The notes below the pieces were generated by a model, which did not search any database, was not told the origin of the DNA, and worked only from the letters and a program-made list of their open reading frames with translations. A stretch of 64,000 nt of DNA from Larkinella terrae. Its GTDB lineage: Bacteria; Bacteroidota; Bacteroidia; Cytophagales; Spirosomataceae. The position numbers and the translations under genes are program-made. Below are positions 53,244 to 62,068 of the stretch, piece after piece; position 1 is the stretch's first letter, and each line of letters begins with the position of its first letter. The stretch is taken from the NCBI RefSeq assembly GCF_009668025.1, contig NZ_WJXZ01000009.1:434001-498000 (forward strand). The letters run 5' to 3'.

Positions 53244-54388
53244 CAATACTTCTGCAGCAGGTTCAATAATTTGCGATCCAGTTTGTGGCCGTGCCAGTCT
53301 TCGTATGCCACATCGGCGCGTCGGGAATCGAGAATGCCAAAATCGCCGATGAATTCCCAGAGGGAGAAGCCAATGCCGTTGCTCGTCAGAATATCCAGCA
53401 CATCACCAAACCAGGCCAGAAAAACGTCGTGGGGCGTTTTGTTCCAGGCACCACATTCGCCACAATGCACGCCCACCCCTTTGTTGACCAGTTCAATCCA
53501 CGGTTTATAAAAGGTCTCCAGCATCTCACGACTCAGGTAGCGTTCACCCACTTGCCCCGGCCATTTTGGTGTCGGCATATTCTCCGGGTCCTTATTGGCC
53601 CAGGGCGCCTTGAAATGCGAAATGATGCCCGGATTATACCCCCGGCAGCTTTGGGCAATGTCGAGATCCGTGATTTCGGGAATGACCGTCGAGCCCGTAT
53701 TGTTGCCGTCCGCAATAATCAGATGCTTCGGATTCTCCTTGCGAATGGCTTCCGAAGCCGCCAGCGCAACTTTCCGATAAACCGCCCCCGGCACGGGACC
53801 ATGCTTCGAAAGCTGGTCGTTCATGTCTTCGCGCATGCTCGGTTCGTTGAGCAGATCGAAGCTGATTTTCTTCGAAGACACGTTCTTATACCGCTTTGCC
53901 CACATATTCCAGTGGAAGCAAAATGCGTCAAGCGCAGGTTGATCGGTCCAGAGATTATACGGTTCGTGAAAACCGGCATTGACGCAATAGCCCGGTGCGC
54001 GGTGCAGGTTCAGACTGACGTGAATGTTGTGTTTATGGGCCATCTCCACCAACCGATCAATTCGATCAACCGCCTGTTCGTCAATCTGGTAGACTTCGTC
54101 GGGCGTAATGTTCCGGCTCCGGTCAAATTTGAGGTAGGCCGGGTACGCCATCGGTAACCGGACAAAATCAAAACCCCAGTCGCGCATCCACTTGAATTGT
54201 TCCTCCTCGGTGGCTTTTCGACCCTGCGCGGGATTCGGCGAAAAGAAATCCAGCAGATTAAAGCCTTTCCATTTGGGCAGTTTGTTTTTCGCCTTCGCTG
54301 CGGAAGACGACGCCAAAACCGCAGTCCCGGATGCGCTGACAGCCGCAGCCAGTAAACCGGAATGTTGAAGAAACGTGCGACGTTGCAT
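53243..54388 (-). CDS. Glycoside hydrolase family 5 protein
   Basis: A 381-residue exported glycosidase with a Tat- or Sec-like leader (MQRRTFLQHSGLLAAAVSAS). The TIM-barrel has the GH5 signature: ISFDLLNEPS with acid/base Glu182, and VGVHCGECGAWN with nucleophile Glu311; the RLPMAYPAYL motif near 77-86 carries the conserved Arg. It should cleave a beta-glucan, mannan or related beta-glycoside in the periplasm. It is encoded before the pseudouridine synthase gene with one shared base, and has a good promoter match upstream. Confidence 0.91.
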   Translation of the reverse strand: MQRRTFLQHSGLLAAAVSASGTAVLASSSAAKAKNKLPKWKGFNLLDFFSPNPAQGRKATEEEQFKWMRDWGFDFVRLPMAYPAYLKFDRSRNITPDEVYQIDEQAVDRIDRLVEMAHKHNIHVSLNLHRAPGYCVNAGFHEPYNLWTDQPALDAFCFHWNMWAKRYKNVSSKKISFDLLNEPSMREDMNDQLSKHGPVPGAVYRKVALAASEAIRKENPKHLIIADGNNTGSTVIPEITDLDIAQSCRGYNPGIISHFKAPWANKDPENMPTPKWPGQVGERYLSREMLETFYKPWIELVNKGVGVHCGECGAWNKTPHDVFLAWFGDVLDILTSNGIGFSLWEFIGDFGILDSRRADVAYEDWHGHKLDRKLLNLLQKY

Positions 54389-54410
54389 GGGAGTCGGAAT
54401 AGTTTTGCAG

Positions 54411-54443
54411 CAAACTTACTGAAAACCGTACACTAAAAATCAA
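54411..54443 (-). promoter_or_regulatory. Candidate promoter of the GH5 gene
   Basis: On the minus strand TTG (54443-54441) and TAAGTTTG (54418-54411) are 22 bases apart, fitting the Bacteroidetes -33/-7 pattern. The GH5 ATG is 22 bases further on. Confidence 0.55.
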
Positions 54444-54457
54444 TTTCCGAAAACCGC

Positions 54458-54787
54458 TCACTTCTCCGGATTATGTCCCCAGTTTTTGAGCGAATATGCC
54501 CAATTGCTGCCTTTTACTTCTTCGGGGCGCTGGGCCGAGTGGCGCTTGATGTAGCCAACGACCTTCTGCATGTGTTCATAGTCCCGCTCGTCCAGATCCG
54601 ACCGTTTTTTCCGTTTGATTCGGATGATTTTTTCGCCCGATTTATGGCCAACGGATTCGCCATCGCCACTATCCCAGCCGACGGATTTGGATTCGTCCGT
54701 CTCCAGCCATTTTTCCAGTTCCGAGGGTGACATGTTGACCAGATCACCAAATTCCTCAAACACTTCTTTTTTCTTATTATCCTCCAT
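54458..54787 (-). CDS. DUF3140 family protein
   Basis: A 109-residue acidic/basic soluble protein. The DUF3140 pattern is clear: EVFEEFGDLVNMSPSELEKW at the start, GEKIIRIKRKKRSDLDERDY in the middle and VVGYIKRHSAQRPE near the end, with a final NWAYSLKNWGHNP. The family is of unknown function and has been noted near stress genes. It follows the DUF2945 gene by 13 bases on the same strand, a pairing seen repeatedly in bacteria, which suggests they work together. Confidence 0.88.
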   Translation of the reverse strand: MEDNKKKEVFEEFGDLVNMSPSELEKWLETDESKSVGWDSGDGESVGHKSGEKIIRIKRKKRSDLDERDYEHMQKVVGYIKRHSAQRPEEVKGSNWAYSLKNWGHNPEK

Positions 54788-54800
54788 ACTGCTGTCCCGT

Positions 54801-55010
54801 TTACACTTTTTCGACTTCGCTTTGCAGTTTCAATACATGATCTTTGTCGTCCTGTTCAATTACCAGCGCCGGGTTATCGACCGATCCGTTGCGTTTCACC
54901 TTCGTCCCTTTGATGGTTTTTTCAATCTCTTCTTTGTGAATTTCCACAACCTTCCCTTCCGCGTGGCCACCGGCGTATTTCCACCGCACCACATCCCCTT
55001 TTTTAATCAT
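54801..55010 (-). CDS. DUF2945 (hypervirulence-type TUDOR) protein
   Basis: A 69-residue protein matching the DUF2945 TUDOR-like domain: IKKGDVVRWKYAGGHAEGKV, then KTIKGTKVKRNGSVDNPALV and a final DHVLKLQSEVEKV. The family binds nothing proven, although the fold suggests nucleic-acid or peptide contact. It is the first gene of a two-gene unit with DUF3140. Confidence 0.9.
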   Translation of the reverse strand: MIKKGDVVRWKYAGGHAEGKVVEIHKEEIEKTIKGTKVKRNGSVDNPALVIEQDDKDHVLKLQSEVEKV

Positions 55011-55170
55011 GACATTGCTTTGTTAAAGATTACTGCCCATAACCGGGTGTGCAAAAAAAATGTTTCGGCAGGTATTGGAATCGAATTTTGCCTTGCCGGA
55101 TTCATCCGTAGCCTAAAACAAATAAACCTCTCTCCTGGCTTACCAGTTACTTATTCAGGTAGTACGGTTT

Positions 55171-55199
55171 AAAGCCCCCTTCAGGGGGTGGGGGGCGAT
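55171..55199. repeat. Half copy of the C/G-rich repeat
   Basis: AAAGCCCCCTTCAGGGGG followed by a G/T-rich end (55171-55199) is one arm of the same repeat as at 22133-22221 and 36551-36614. The opposite arm is missing, so only a short inner hairpin can form. Confidence 0.7.
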
Positions 55200-55249
55200 A
55201 CGAAAAACGAAAATTCTAAAATTTAGACATTCTAACATTCAAAATCGTC

Positions 55250-55567
55250 ATGTCAACGAAATCGTTTTCTTTTCCGCTCCGAATCGGCAGCCGGAGCATT
55301 GGGCAGGCCGCCGTCGGACGCCTGGCGCTGGGGGCTTTAGCGCTTGGAGCCACGGCCGTAGGGGCGCTGGCGGTTGGAGCGCTGTTTGTTGGTCAGGTAC
55401 GCATCGGACGGGGTTACGTCCGCAAACTGCGCATTGGCGAACTCGAAGTAGATCGGCTCCTAATCCGATCCACCAAACCGGTTTTCGAGTCCGAAGCTGT
55501 AGACGACGCGATTATCCACGTCAATACACCCATAAAACGCAAGAAAAAAGCGAAAAAACACGATTAA
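55250..55567 (+). CDS. Pentad-repeat protein of unknown function
   Basis: A 105-residue protein. Residues 8-72 form 13 consecutive five-residue units, most of the form G-x-x-x-[L/V/I]: GSRSI, GQAAV, GRLAL, GALAL, GATAV, GALAV, GALFV, GQVRI, GRGYV, then RKLRI, GELEV, DRLLI. This regular period of five suggests a square beta-helix like pentapeptide-repeat proteins, though the consensus differs from the usual A(D/N)Lxx. The C-terminal tail is basic (IKRKKKAKKHD). No signal peptide is evident; the Ala/Gly/Leu middle could be mistaken for a membrane segment. Single gene. Confidence 0.7.
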   Translation: MSTKSFSFPLRIGSRSIGQAAVGRLALGALALGATAVGALAVGALFVGQVRIGRGYVRKLRIGELEVDRLLIRSTKPVFESEAVDDAIIHVNTPIKRKKKAKKHD

Positions 55568-55666
55568 CAAAGCGGCCGGTTTCGGCTTATCGTTTTTCTG
55601 TTCTCTTTTTTGTCGACGTACAGTATTTCGAATACATCATCCCTCCGGGATATTTGACACAACGTT

Positions 55667-56059
55667 ATGAAAGTATTGATCATTATTCTGTTGCTGGCAG
55701 GCCTGTCGGCAGCAGCTCAAAACAAGTCTGCATCGACCACGCCACCGGTCATTGTCTCGGCCATTGAAGGTATCACCGACAAGCATTTTCAGCCCGATAC
55801 GACTTACGCGGCCCTGTCGGAAGAAGACGAAACCATCCTGGCGAAACAGCCCGTGGCGAATTGGGGACTGCCGCAGGAATCCGGCGGAATGACGTATTAC
55901 AATCTGGTCATCGGAACCCGCTCCTACCAGTTGCTCATTACCAAATCACCCAAAGCGGTGTACTCTACGGCCATGTTACTGCGTTTTACCGACCCCAAAG
56001 CCAAACCGGAACCGATCGCCCGGGGAACGCTCAAACCGAAAGAAGAAAAGCCCAAATAA
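55667..56059 (+). CDS. Small secreted protein of unknown function
   Basis: A 130-residue exported protein with signal peptide MKVLIIILLLAGLSAAAQ. The mature chain has a Pro/Thr-rich start and a beta-rich middle (GGMTYYNLVIGTRSYQLLIT) and ends in a Lys/Pro/Glu-rich tail (AKPEPIARGTLKPKEEKP) that is probably disordered. No family is recognised. It is convergent with the lipoprotein gene at 56150. Confidence 0.62.
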   Translation: MKVLIIILLLAGLSAAAQNKSASTTPPVIVSAIEGITDKHFQPDTTYAALSEEDETILAKQPVANWGLPQESGGMTYYNLVIGTRSYQLLITKSPKAVYSTAMLLRFTDPKAKPEPIARGTLKPKEEKPK

Positions 56060-56149
56060 GGAGAACTGGCAGACATCCGGTGCCAATCCCTTATTTGGGC
56101 CTTCCCTTTCAAGCATTTCTGCCGGAATTAGCACGGCTTATTTGGGAAT

Positions 56150-56905
56150 TTACCGTTTGGTGAATCCCTCCAGCGCCACATCCTGGCTGCCGTCAGTATT
56201 GGTCCGAATGGTATAGCGGGTTGGGTAGTAACCCGGTTTTTCGTATTTAGTCGGAAGCTTGATCGCTTTGTCCAAGGTGGGAGCGGTTTTCAGGTAGCTC
56301 ATGGTTACCATTTGCTCCCAAAAGGTCACCTTACCATCATAAGAGCCGAATACGAAGGTTTCGGTAAATGGTTGCCCTTTGAACTCCGGGCTGGTGGTAT
56401 CCGACCAGTGTGCGCCCATCATCGGAACCCCGCCCGGACCTTTGGCAAAATCCGTGTGGATGAACCCGCTCGCCGGTAAATTATCAAACTTGGCTATTGC
56501 TTTATCGTACGTCGGAATTGCCATCGTTTCCACCATCGGCTGAATGTAAAAGTGGAAGTCGAAGTGGGGCACGGTGTAGATATTGGCCGGTTCATGGCCT
56601 TGCGGATTCCAGTTGATCATCACGTGCTGAAAAGGCGTTTTAGAAGTGGCTTCGTCGGGCAGTGCCAGCATATAAGCGGTTTCGGGCAGTGTCGTTGGCA
56701 GGTTATCGAATGCTTCTTTACTGCGTGTAAACCCGATGGAGGACGGATTGCCCTGCGCATCCAGCAAAATCCAGGTTTTGACATTGCCATTTCCCATCGG
56801 AACCGAGGGGCCGTAGATTCGCTGCGGTTCGCTCGTTTTGTCGTCGTCTTTTGAACAGCCCAAAAAGACCGTGGCTGCAATTAAACAGATAAAAAGTTTT
56901 TTCAT
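56150..56905 (-). CDS. Lipoprotein, possibly DUF5602/TTHB210-like
   Basis: A 251-residue lipoprotein with lipobox VFLGC (Cys17). The central part has YTVPHFDFHFYIQPMVETM with a His/Asp/His cluster, HVMINWNPQGHEP, and MMGAHWSDTTSPEF: the His pattern recalls DUF5602/TTHB210-like proteins and metal- or heme-binding beta proteins. I consider that family call tentative. A near -7 box (TACTTTTA, 56945-56938 on the minus strand) and a GCACAA/TTGTGC dyad (56946-56965) precede it. Single gene on the minus strand. Confidence 0.75.
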   Translation of the reverse strand: MKKLFICLIAATVFLGCSKDDDKTSEPQRIYGPSVPMGNGNVKTWILLDAQGNPSSIGFTRSKEAFDNLPTTLPETAYMLALPDEATSKTPFQHVMINWNPQGHEPANIYTVPHFDFHFYIQPMVETMAIPTYDKAIAKFDNLPASGFIHTDFAKGPGGVPMMGAHWSDTTSPEFKGQPFTETFVFGSYDGKVTFWEQMVTMSYLKTAPTLDKAIKLPTKYEKPGYYPTRYTIRTNTDGSQDVALEGFTKR

Positions 56906-57000
56906 AAAGTTTGGTTATAGGTAGAAAAATTTAACCCTAAAAGTAGCACAAAAATATTATTGTGCGTGGATGTATCGGTAACATCGAGCTACACACCATT

Positions 57001-57123
57001 TTACCCATTTGGGGAGGGGAATGCTTTTACCGGCTCCTCACCCGGTTCGGAGCAGTCGAGAAAATTAAAGTTGCGCTGACCAAATACAGCCCGAGCCAGA
57101 AGGGATAGGAATAGTGCTTTCAT
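57001..57123 (-). CDS. Possible 40-residue secreted peptide or gene remnant
   Basis: A 40-codon frame starting MKALFLSLLARAVFGQ, which reads as a signal peptide, followed by NFLDCSEPGEEPVKAFPSP and a stop. It lies upstream of the lipoprotein gene on the same strand. It may be a small secreted peptide, or the start of a decayed larger gene. Nothing else supports it. Confidence 0.3.
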   Translation of the reverse strand: MKALFLSLLARAVFGQRNFNFLDCSEPGEEPVKAFPSPNG

Positions 57124-57612
57124 AATTCTGCGGAAGATGTTTAGGCTATTTTGAGAATTCGGTAGATCGATGAAGACCGCTGTTCCTTTTCCGACGACCG
57201 GTTTTCAACCTCTCCCCTTCGATTTAGCCTGGGAGGTTTCAGGGAGGAATTGGCGGGAGAATCCGACCGTATGTAGAATGGATTGCTCAGGTAAACATCA
57301 CACAGAAAACGATTGGCGACTGGCTGGCGGATCAGTCCTTCGAGCCATATCACCGGATAATTCAACCGGTTTCCAGCAAGAAAAAGAATCAGATTGCCCA
57401 GCAGCGGCAGAGCCATTCTGAGGTTGGGCAGAAACCGATTCGGGGGTAGAAACAGGGAACGCATTCGCATGACAGGCGGGTCGGGTTAAAGAATGAATGA
57501 CCAGTATTTTTCCGTGACGTTTCCTGCACAAAACTGCTTCGGCCCGGCCAAAATGCGTTAACTCAAATCCGACATTCTTTTGCCCATTTTCGCCATCGCC
57601 GATTTTTAGGCA
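57124..57612. other. Gene-free stretch
   Basis: Several open frames of 80-120 codons cross this stretch on both strands, but they overlap each other, lack signal peptides or motifs and have atypical composition. I see no gene here; a terminator for the hybrid sensor gene lies at its right end. Confidence 0.4.
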
Positions 57613-57613
57613 T

Positions 57614-57633
57614 AAAAAAAGCCCATTTCGGGC
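57614..57633 (-). terminator. Intrinsic terminator of the hybrid sensor gene
   Basis: On the minus strand GCCC-GAAAT-GGGC is followed directly by seven T. It lies 83 bases after the stop of the minus-strand hybrid two-component gene and is a short but typical rho-independent terminator. Confidence 0.65.
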
Positions 57634-57715
57634 CGGTAGATGGGGATTTAGGCAGAACTGGAGCAAAAACCGGTGCGCTCAATTCGACACATTCAGTATG
57701 CCGGGAGGAGATTAT

Positions 57716-60700
57716 TCAAATCTGGGCGTACGCCGATGGCAAGACGCCAAATCGCTCCTGGAAGACTTTGGTGAAGTAGGACAGGCTTTCGAAGCCCACC
57801 TGATAGGCGACCTCCGACACAGTCAGGGCATTTTGCTGCAAATAGGTTGCAGCCCGTTCCAGCCGCTGATTGCGGATAAATTCTACGGCGGTCTGATCGG
57901 TCAGAGCTTTGATTTTACGGACCAGTTGCCGCTGGCTTAGGTTCAGTTCCTGGCTGAGTTGGTCCACATTGAACGCACTGCTGGAAAGGTGATGGTCGAT
58001 GACCGCCCGTACTTTTTGCAGGAACTCTTCCTCGTGCGGTTTTCCCGCTGCGTTCGCCGGTAACTCCTGCGAAGTCTGAGCACTAAAATATTGCTGCAAG
58101 CGGATTTGTTTCTGAAGCAGGTTTCGCACCCGCGCCCGGATTTCCGACTGGTAAAAGGGTTTCGTCAGGTAATCATCAGCCCCCTGCTCAAACCCTTCAA
58201 TGCGGTTTTCCACTTCGGCTTTGGCCGTCAGCATCACCACCGGAATGTGACTGGTGGCTTCCTGGCTTTTCAGCATCCGGCAAAACGCAAAACCGTCCAG
58301 TCGGGGCATCATCAGGTCGCAGATCACCAGATTCGGCAAAAGAGTCGTCGCTTTTTCCAGGCCGTCCTGCCCGTCAACGGCTTCCAGAATCTGGTAGTCG
58401 GTTTCGAAAATACTTCGCACAAACGCCCGGATATCGGCATTGTCGTCAATAATCAGCAGGATATTTTCGGCAGCGGTCTGACTTTCTGAAACCGGTTGTG
58501 GGTTTTCAACACGTTCTGCTGACACCAGACCCGGGTCGACGTCTGTCAAATACGGCCAATCTAAACCTGGCGGTTTGGCGGTTTTTCGCACCGGCAACTG
58601 AACCGTAAACGTCGTTCCCACGCCTTCCGAACTGACCAGACCGATGCTGCCCTTCAATACCCGGACCAGTTCACGCACCAGTGCCAGACCAATACCGCTT
58701 CCTTCGTACACCCGGTTGAGATTGCCGTCAACCTGATAAAAGCGTTCGAAAATATGGCCCTGCTGGGCTGGGGCAATGCCGATTCCCGTATCCCGAATGG
58801 TAAATACCAGCGATTTGCCTTCGTTCGGAAACATCACCTCCAGGTGAACCTCCTGACCCGCCGGGGTAAATTTTAGCGCATTTGAAAGCAGATTGGTAAC
58901 GATTTTTTCCAGTTTATCGGGATCAAACTCCGCCCAGTATTCCGTTTCGTCCAGTTTATACGAAAACCGGATGTTTCGGTCCTCGGCCAGTGATTCGAAC
59001 GAACCGGCAAGGGTCCGAAAAAACGCGACCAGATCCCCTGACTGGAATTCCGGCTGCAGCTGACCTGCTTCCAGTTTACTCAGATCGAGTAGTTGGTTGA
59101 TCAGACTCAGTAAACGACGCGCGTTTCGTTGCAGCAATGGAAAGCGCGAATCCTGCGAATATTCCTCCACCAGTTGTTCGATGGGCCCCAGAATCAGGGT
59201 CAGCGGAGTTCGGAATTCGTGGGAAATATTCGCAAAAAGCCGGGTTTTGAGGGCGTCCAGCTCCGCCAGACGGCTGGCTTCTTTTTGCTCAAAAACGACC
59301 TGTTGCTGCAAAATCAGCCGTTGCCGCTGAAACCGGTAGAGCTGCCAGCCCAGCAAAACCAGTGCAAGCAGGTAGATGATGTACGCCCACCAGGTCCGGT
59401 AAAACGGTGGATGAACCCGAATCTGTAACGGAACCGGCAAACTCCAGACCTCGCCATCGGCTGAACCCATCATTTCAAACTGGTAATTGCCATCGGGCAG
59501 GTGAGCGTAATTGGCGAACCGGTTGGTTCCGGCCTCCACCCAATCGCGGTCGATACCGGAAAGGCGGTACCGATAGCGGTTTTTGCCCGAATTGGTATAA
59601 TCCATGACGCCGAATTCCAGCGTCACCAGGTTTTGGTCATGAGCCAGATCGAGTCGCGGAGTATATTCGATTCCCTGGGTCAGTAACGAATTTTCTCCGC
59701 CCACCGTAACCGCTTCATTGTTGATTTTCAAGCCAATAATATTGGCGAGTGGTCGTTTAATATTGGCGAGTGGTCGTTGATGGCGCGTTTCCGAAACTTC
59801 TTTTGGTTGAAAACCGGTCAGGCCGTTTACACCCGCAAACAGCAATTCGCCCGATGCGGTTTTAAAGGAAGCCTCACTATTGAACTCATCGTCCTGCAAA
59901 CCGTCGGCTTTGGTGTAGTTCCGAAATTCCCGCTTTGCCGGATTGAACCGGCTCAGCCCGCGGTTGGTACTCAGCCAGAGGTTTTTAAATTCATCCGGCA
60001 AAATGCCATAAATGACACTGTTAGGTAAGCCCTGTGCTTCGGTAAAATGTTCGAATTGGCCGGTTTGCTTATCCAGTCGTTCAAGTCCTCCACCTTTGGT
60101 ACCGATCCACAAAAACCGGTCGGCCTGGTTAGGATCGGCCGCCAGACTCAGCACAAAATCGTTGCTCAGGCTCCGGCGATTGGCAACTTTGTTTTTGTAC
60201 ACCGAAAACGTTGGATTGGTCTGGCTGTTTTTCACCCGAATCAGTCCCTTTTGCGTCCCGATCCACAGCGTGCCATCCGGTTCCAGGTGAAGTGCATAGG
60301 TTTCAATTTCTGCTCCGCTCTGGGGCAAAAGATTCTGATACGAGAATACTTCGAAGGCTTCAGTAACAGGATCGAAGCGTAGCAATTTACCATTGTTTAC
60401 CCCGATCCAGAGACGCCCTCGTGGATCTTCGAGGGTTTGATTCCCCACAAATCCGAAGTTTGTGTTAGACGGCAACGGGTATTTCTTAAGTAGCTTCCAG
60501 TCCGGCGAAAATTTGAAAATATGCTGCTGATGCGTTTGGAAATGCGTATTGGAAACCCAGAAGTTGCCCCGGCGGTCCTGCATCAGATTGCGTTGTCGCC
60601 GATCGGCTTCGGGCAAATTCGGGTCCAGAAAAGGCACGAGTCGATTTGCCTTGCGGTCAAGTTGTTCGTAAGCATATTGAAACCGCACATAGGTTTGACC

Positions 60701-61801
60701 CTGCCGGTCGACATAAATTCTGGAAAGCGAGGTATTGGGCAGGTAAACCTGAAACTGTTTGATGCGGGGATTGAATTTCCGCAGACCGTAACCGCTGGTT
60801 CCGGCCCAGATCGAACCCGTCCGGTCTTTCAGCAAACTCGTAATTGTTGCCAGGTTCGGCGGTAATTTCTCGTACGCCCTGCGAATCGTTAAACTGTCCT
60901 GCCGGAAAAGCTCCGCCGGAGACATCAGCCACAAATGATCCGGTGTGGCAATCGCAAGAGTATGCTTATCAATCGCTTTCAGTTTAACGCCGAAATAATT
61001 TTTTTGGGGTAAGGCAATGGTTTTATGCACACCCTGGTGCCAGCCTTCGATCTGGTTACTGTTGCTGGCAAACCAGTAATCCTGCTGATAATCGCCGTAC
61101 ATGGCATGATAATCACCGGTTTTGGAATGAAACAGCGGCAGTTGGGTGGCCCTGTCCGGTTGCTTCCAGCCGAATTCATACATGCCATAAGCCGTTCCGA
61201 TGTATCCCTTTCCATCCGGTCTGAAACTAAAATAATGCGCTTGCGTATACGGAAATCGCTGACGGAGGTCGATCGTTTTAATCTGAACCGATTTTGTAAA
61301 ATCGGTCTGATCTGGAAAACCGCTTTTGAGTGAAGCGGGTAATTTGATCCGAAATAGTTTATGGGTATCCGTACCCACCCAGATATTGCCTTCAGGATCT
61401 TCGGACAGCAGCCGGATCTCGTAATTCCCCGCGTTGGGGGCCGCCTGGTCGCTGATGGTCAGGTGATAAAATCGCCGGGTTCGATCATCGAACAGGTTCA
61501 GTCCCTGGTTGCCGGTACCAATCCAGAGTCGCTGGTGACGATCGATCAATAAGGCCGAACAGTTATTCTCGGAAATGCTGTAACTGTTGTACGGATCGTG
61601 CGTGAAGATCTTAAAATTCAAGCCGTCGTAGCGATTCAGACCATCTTTCGTCGCAATCCAGATGAAGCCTTTCTGGTCCTGCTTCAGGTCGTAGACCATT
61701 CCCTGCGAAAGGCCGTCGGAAATAGTAATTTCCTGCCAGCCTTTCAGCTGTGCGATAAGGGAAACAGGAAGGAACAACAGAAATAGTAACAGGAATCGCA
61801 T
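57716..61801 (-). CDS. Hybrid two-component system sensor-regulator (HTCS)
   Basis: A 1361-residue one-protein signalling system. Order: signal peptide 1-17; two seven-bladed propeller modules about 20-670 (repeated units such as GFIWIATKDGLNRYDG and RLWIGTGNQGLNLFD); Y_Y_Y domain about 738-797; membrane span 804-822; histidine kinase with His861 in NISHEFRTP, N-box Asn974 and GTGIGIA motif (DTGIGIA 1004-1010); receiver with Asp1162 in VICDLMMPRL and Lys1214; AraC-type DNA-binding domain 1262-1361. By family knowledge it senses a periplasmic oligosaccharide and switches on a matching operon, but none is adjacent. Residues 676-688 contain an in-frame seven-residue duplication. Confidence 0.94.
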   Translation of the reverse strand: MRFLLLFLLFLPVSLIAQLKGWQEITISDGLSQGMVYDLKQDQKGFIWIATKDGLNRYDGLNFKIFTHDPYNSYSISENNCSALLIDRHQRLWIGTGNQGLNLFDDRTRRFYHLTISDQAAPNAGNYEIRLLSEDPEGNIWVGTDTHKLFRIKLPASLKSGFPDQTDFTKSVQIKTIDLRQRFPYTQAHYFSFRPDGKGYIGTAYGMYEFGWKQPDRATQLPLFHSKTGDYHAMYGDYQQDYWFASNSNQIEGWHQGVHKTIALPQKNYFGVKLKAIDKHTLAIATPDHLWLMSPAELFRQDSLTIRRAYEKLPPNLATITSLLKDRTGSIWAGTSGYGLRKFNPRIKQFQVYLPNTSLSRIYVDRQGQTYVRFQYAYEQLDRKANRLVPFLDPNLPEADRRQRNLMQDRRGNFWVSNTHFQTHQQHIFKFSPDWKLLKKYPLPSNTNFGFVGNQTLEDPRGRLWIGVNNGKLLRFDPVTEAFEVFSYQNLLPQSGAEIETYALHLEPDGTLWIGTQKGLIRVKNSQTNPTFSVYKNKVANRRSLSNDFVLSLAADPNQADRFLWIGTKGGGLERLDKQTGQFEHFTEAQGLPNSVIYGILPDEFKNLWLSTNRGLSRFNPAKREFRNYTKADGLQDDEFNSEASFKTASGELLFAGVNGLTGFQPKEVSETRHQRPLANIKRPLANIIGLKINNEAVTVGGENSLLTQGIEYTPRLDLAHDQNLVTLEFGVMDYTNSGKNRYRYRLSGIDRDWVEAGTNRFANYAHLPDGNYQFEMMGSADGEVWSLPVPLQIRVHPPFYRTWWAYIIYLLALVLLGWQLYRFQRQRLILQQQVVFEQKEASRLAELDALKTRLFANISHEFRTPLTLILGPIEQLVEEYSQDSRFPLLQRNARRLLSLINQLLDLSKLEAGQLQPEFQSGDLVAFFRTLAGSFESLAEDRNIRFSYKLDETEYWAEFDPDKLEKIVTNLLSNALKFTPAGQEVHLEVMFPNEGKSLVFTIRDTGIGIAPAQQGHIFERFYQVDGNLNRVYEGSGIGLALVRELVRVLKGSIGLVSSEGVGTTFTVQLPVRKTAKPPGLDWPYLTDVDPGLVSAERVENPQPVSESQTAAENILLIIDDNADIRAFVRSIFETDYQILEAVDGQDGLEKATTLLPNLVICDLMMPRLDGFAFCRMLKSQEATSHIPVVMLTAKAEVENRIEGFEQGADDYLTKPFYQSEIRARVRNLLQKQIRLQQYFSAQTSQELPANAAGKPHEEEFLQKVRAVIDHHLSSSAFNVDQLSQELNLSQRQLVRKIKALTDQTAVEFIRNQRLERAATYLQQNALTVSEVAYQVGFESLSYFTKVFQERFGVLPSAYAQI
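59738..59778. repeat. 21-base tandem duplication inside the hybrid sensor gene
   Basis: Two identical 20-base copies (59738-59757 and 59759-59778) at period 21 encode the doubled RPLANI (RPLANIKRPLANI). The duplication is in frame and sits between the second propeller and the Y_Y_Y domain. Confidence 0.8.
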
Positions 61802-62035
61802 TCACGCTGAGTTTTACCGGAAACTATGCAAAATCTTGCCAAATTGAGGAAGACCCAGCACGCTCCTTTTTACTGCCCTGATCCATTTCGGTACGGTGTT
61901 TCCTACTGGTACATGTTTCCGAAAAACGGGTATATCATTCGAAAAATTCCGACTGAAGCCGGAATTAAAAATGAATCAAAAAGTTATCATACTGTTAAAT
62001 AGGCCCCAATTTTTCCAATCACGCCTGAAAAAAAG

Positions 62036-62043
62036 TACCTTTA
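62036..62043 (+). promoter_or_regulatory. Weak candidate -7 box of the phospholipase gene
   Basis: TACCTTTA differs from TAnnTTTG at the last base and lies 26 bases before the ATG at 62069. No clear -33 TTG precedes it. Confidence 0.3.
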
Positions 62044-62068
62044 CTTACCACTCACTATCCAGCCTGAA

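Noticed and set aside
57141-57470. 109-codon minus-strand frame
   Set aside because: Overlaps other open frames of equal weight, has no signal peptide or domain, and ends in a Ser/Arg-rich tail unlike neighbouring proteins.
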